A stretch of DNA of 5,871 bases from Calditrichota bacterium (GTDB lineage: Bacteria; Zixibacteria; MSB-5A5; GN15; FEB-12): contig DAOWIC010000103.1 in NCBI GenBank assembly GCA_030641085.1, positions 1 through 5,871 of the forward strand, written 5' to 3'. Made by a program: the position numbers and the translations under genes. Below the pieces are notes generated by a model. That model was not told the DNA's origin. It searched no databases and saw nothing but the letters and a program-made list of their open reading frames with translations. Of the stretch, positions 5,858 through 5,871 are shown piece by piece. Position 1 is the first letter of the stretch. Every line of letters begins with the position of its first letter.

Positions 5858-5871
5858 CCGCAGTCTTGTAG
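5858..5871. repeat. Partial tenth hairpin cut by the window end, TCTTGTAG-loop type
   Basis: CCGCAG (5858-5863) is followed by TCTTGTAG (5864-5871), the same loop as hairpin 6; the exact 10-mer AGTCTTGTAG is shared (5668-5677 and 5862-5871). The complementary arm would lie beyond the window, so the hairpin itself is inferred. Confidence 0.4.

Larger units (their letters stand above)
5492..5871. repeat. Intergenic array of short-loop palindromic repeats (nine hairpins plus a partial tenth)
   Basis: This 380-nt stretch after the operon has no convincing gene. About half of the bases between 5505 and 5800 sit in perfect or nearly perfect hairpin arms. The hairpins differ in sequence but fall into related groups, which are listed separately. 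Short open frames cross it on both strands, but their products are of odd composition and simply read through the palindromes. The style is that of REP/BIME-like bacterial interspersed mosaic elements; I cannot assign a named family. Possible roles are mRNA 3'-end protection, attenuation of read-through, or protein binding. Whether copies occur elsewhere in the genome cannot be seen here. Confidence 0.75.

Noticed and set aside
5492..5871. CRISPR array
   Set aside because: The palindromic units are not identical direct repeats, spacing is irregular, and no constant-length spacers or cas genes are visible.

Overview
The window looks like a chromosomal segment of a moderately GC-rich, diderm (Gram-negative) bacterium. 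It contains the barrel half of a TonB-dependent outer-membrane receptor and a secreted protein that resembles LolA-fold periplasmic proteins. A HEAT-repeat/cyclophilin fusion next to an adenosine-specific-kinase (DUF355) family gene would fit the FCB superphylum or a neighbouring candidate phylum, Zixibacteria-like for example. That placement is an impression from gene content, not a demonstrated assignment.

Layout, all genes on the + strand. (1) Positions 3-1232 hold the C-terminal ~409 residues of a TonB-dependent receptor, cut by the window start and closed by a strong intrinsic terminator at 1260-1287. (2) Positions 1374-5491 look like one four-gene operon: a membrane-anchored HEAT-repeat protein ending in a cyclophilin-type peptidyl-prolyl isomerase; 4 nt later a secreted LolA-like protein; then, overlapping it by 11 nt, a small adenosine-specific-kinase family protein; and after 39 nt holding a perfect hairpin, a two-part GNAT acetyltransferase. 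The first two products act in the cell envelope (isomerase/scaffold plus a probable periplasmic lipid- or lipoprotein-binding type fold). The last two look cytoplasmic, so their joint role is not obvious from sequence.

(3) Positions 5492-5871 hold no convincing gene. They form a dense array of nine different short-loop hairpins, plus half of a tenth cut by the window end. Several fall into families: three share an outer CCCA...TGGG arm but have different, still complementary, inner arms; two share the exact 8-nt loop TCTTGTAG with different stems; two neighbouring ones have cores that are reverse complements of each other. This composite palindromic repeat region is the least explained part of the window. 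It resembles REP/BIME-type intergenic elements in style, but I cannot name the family.
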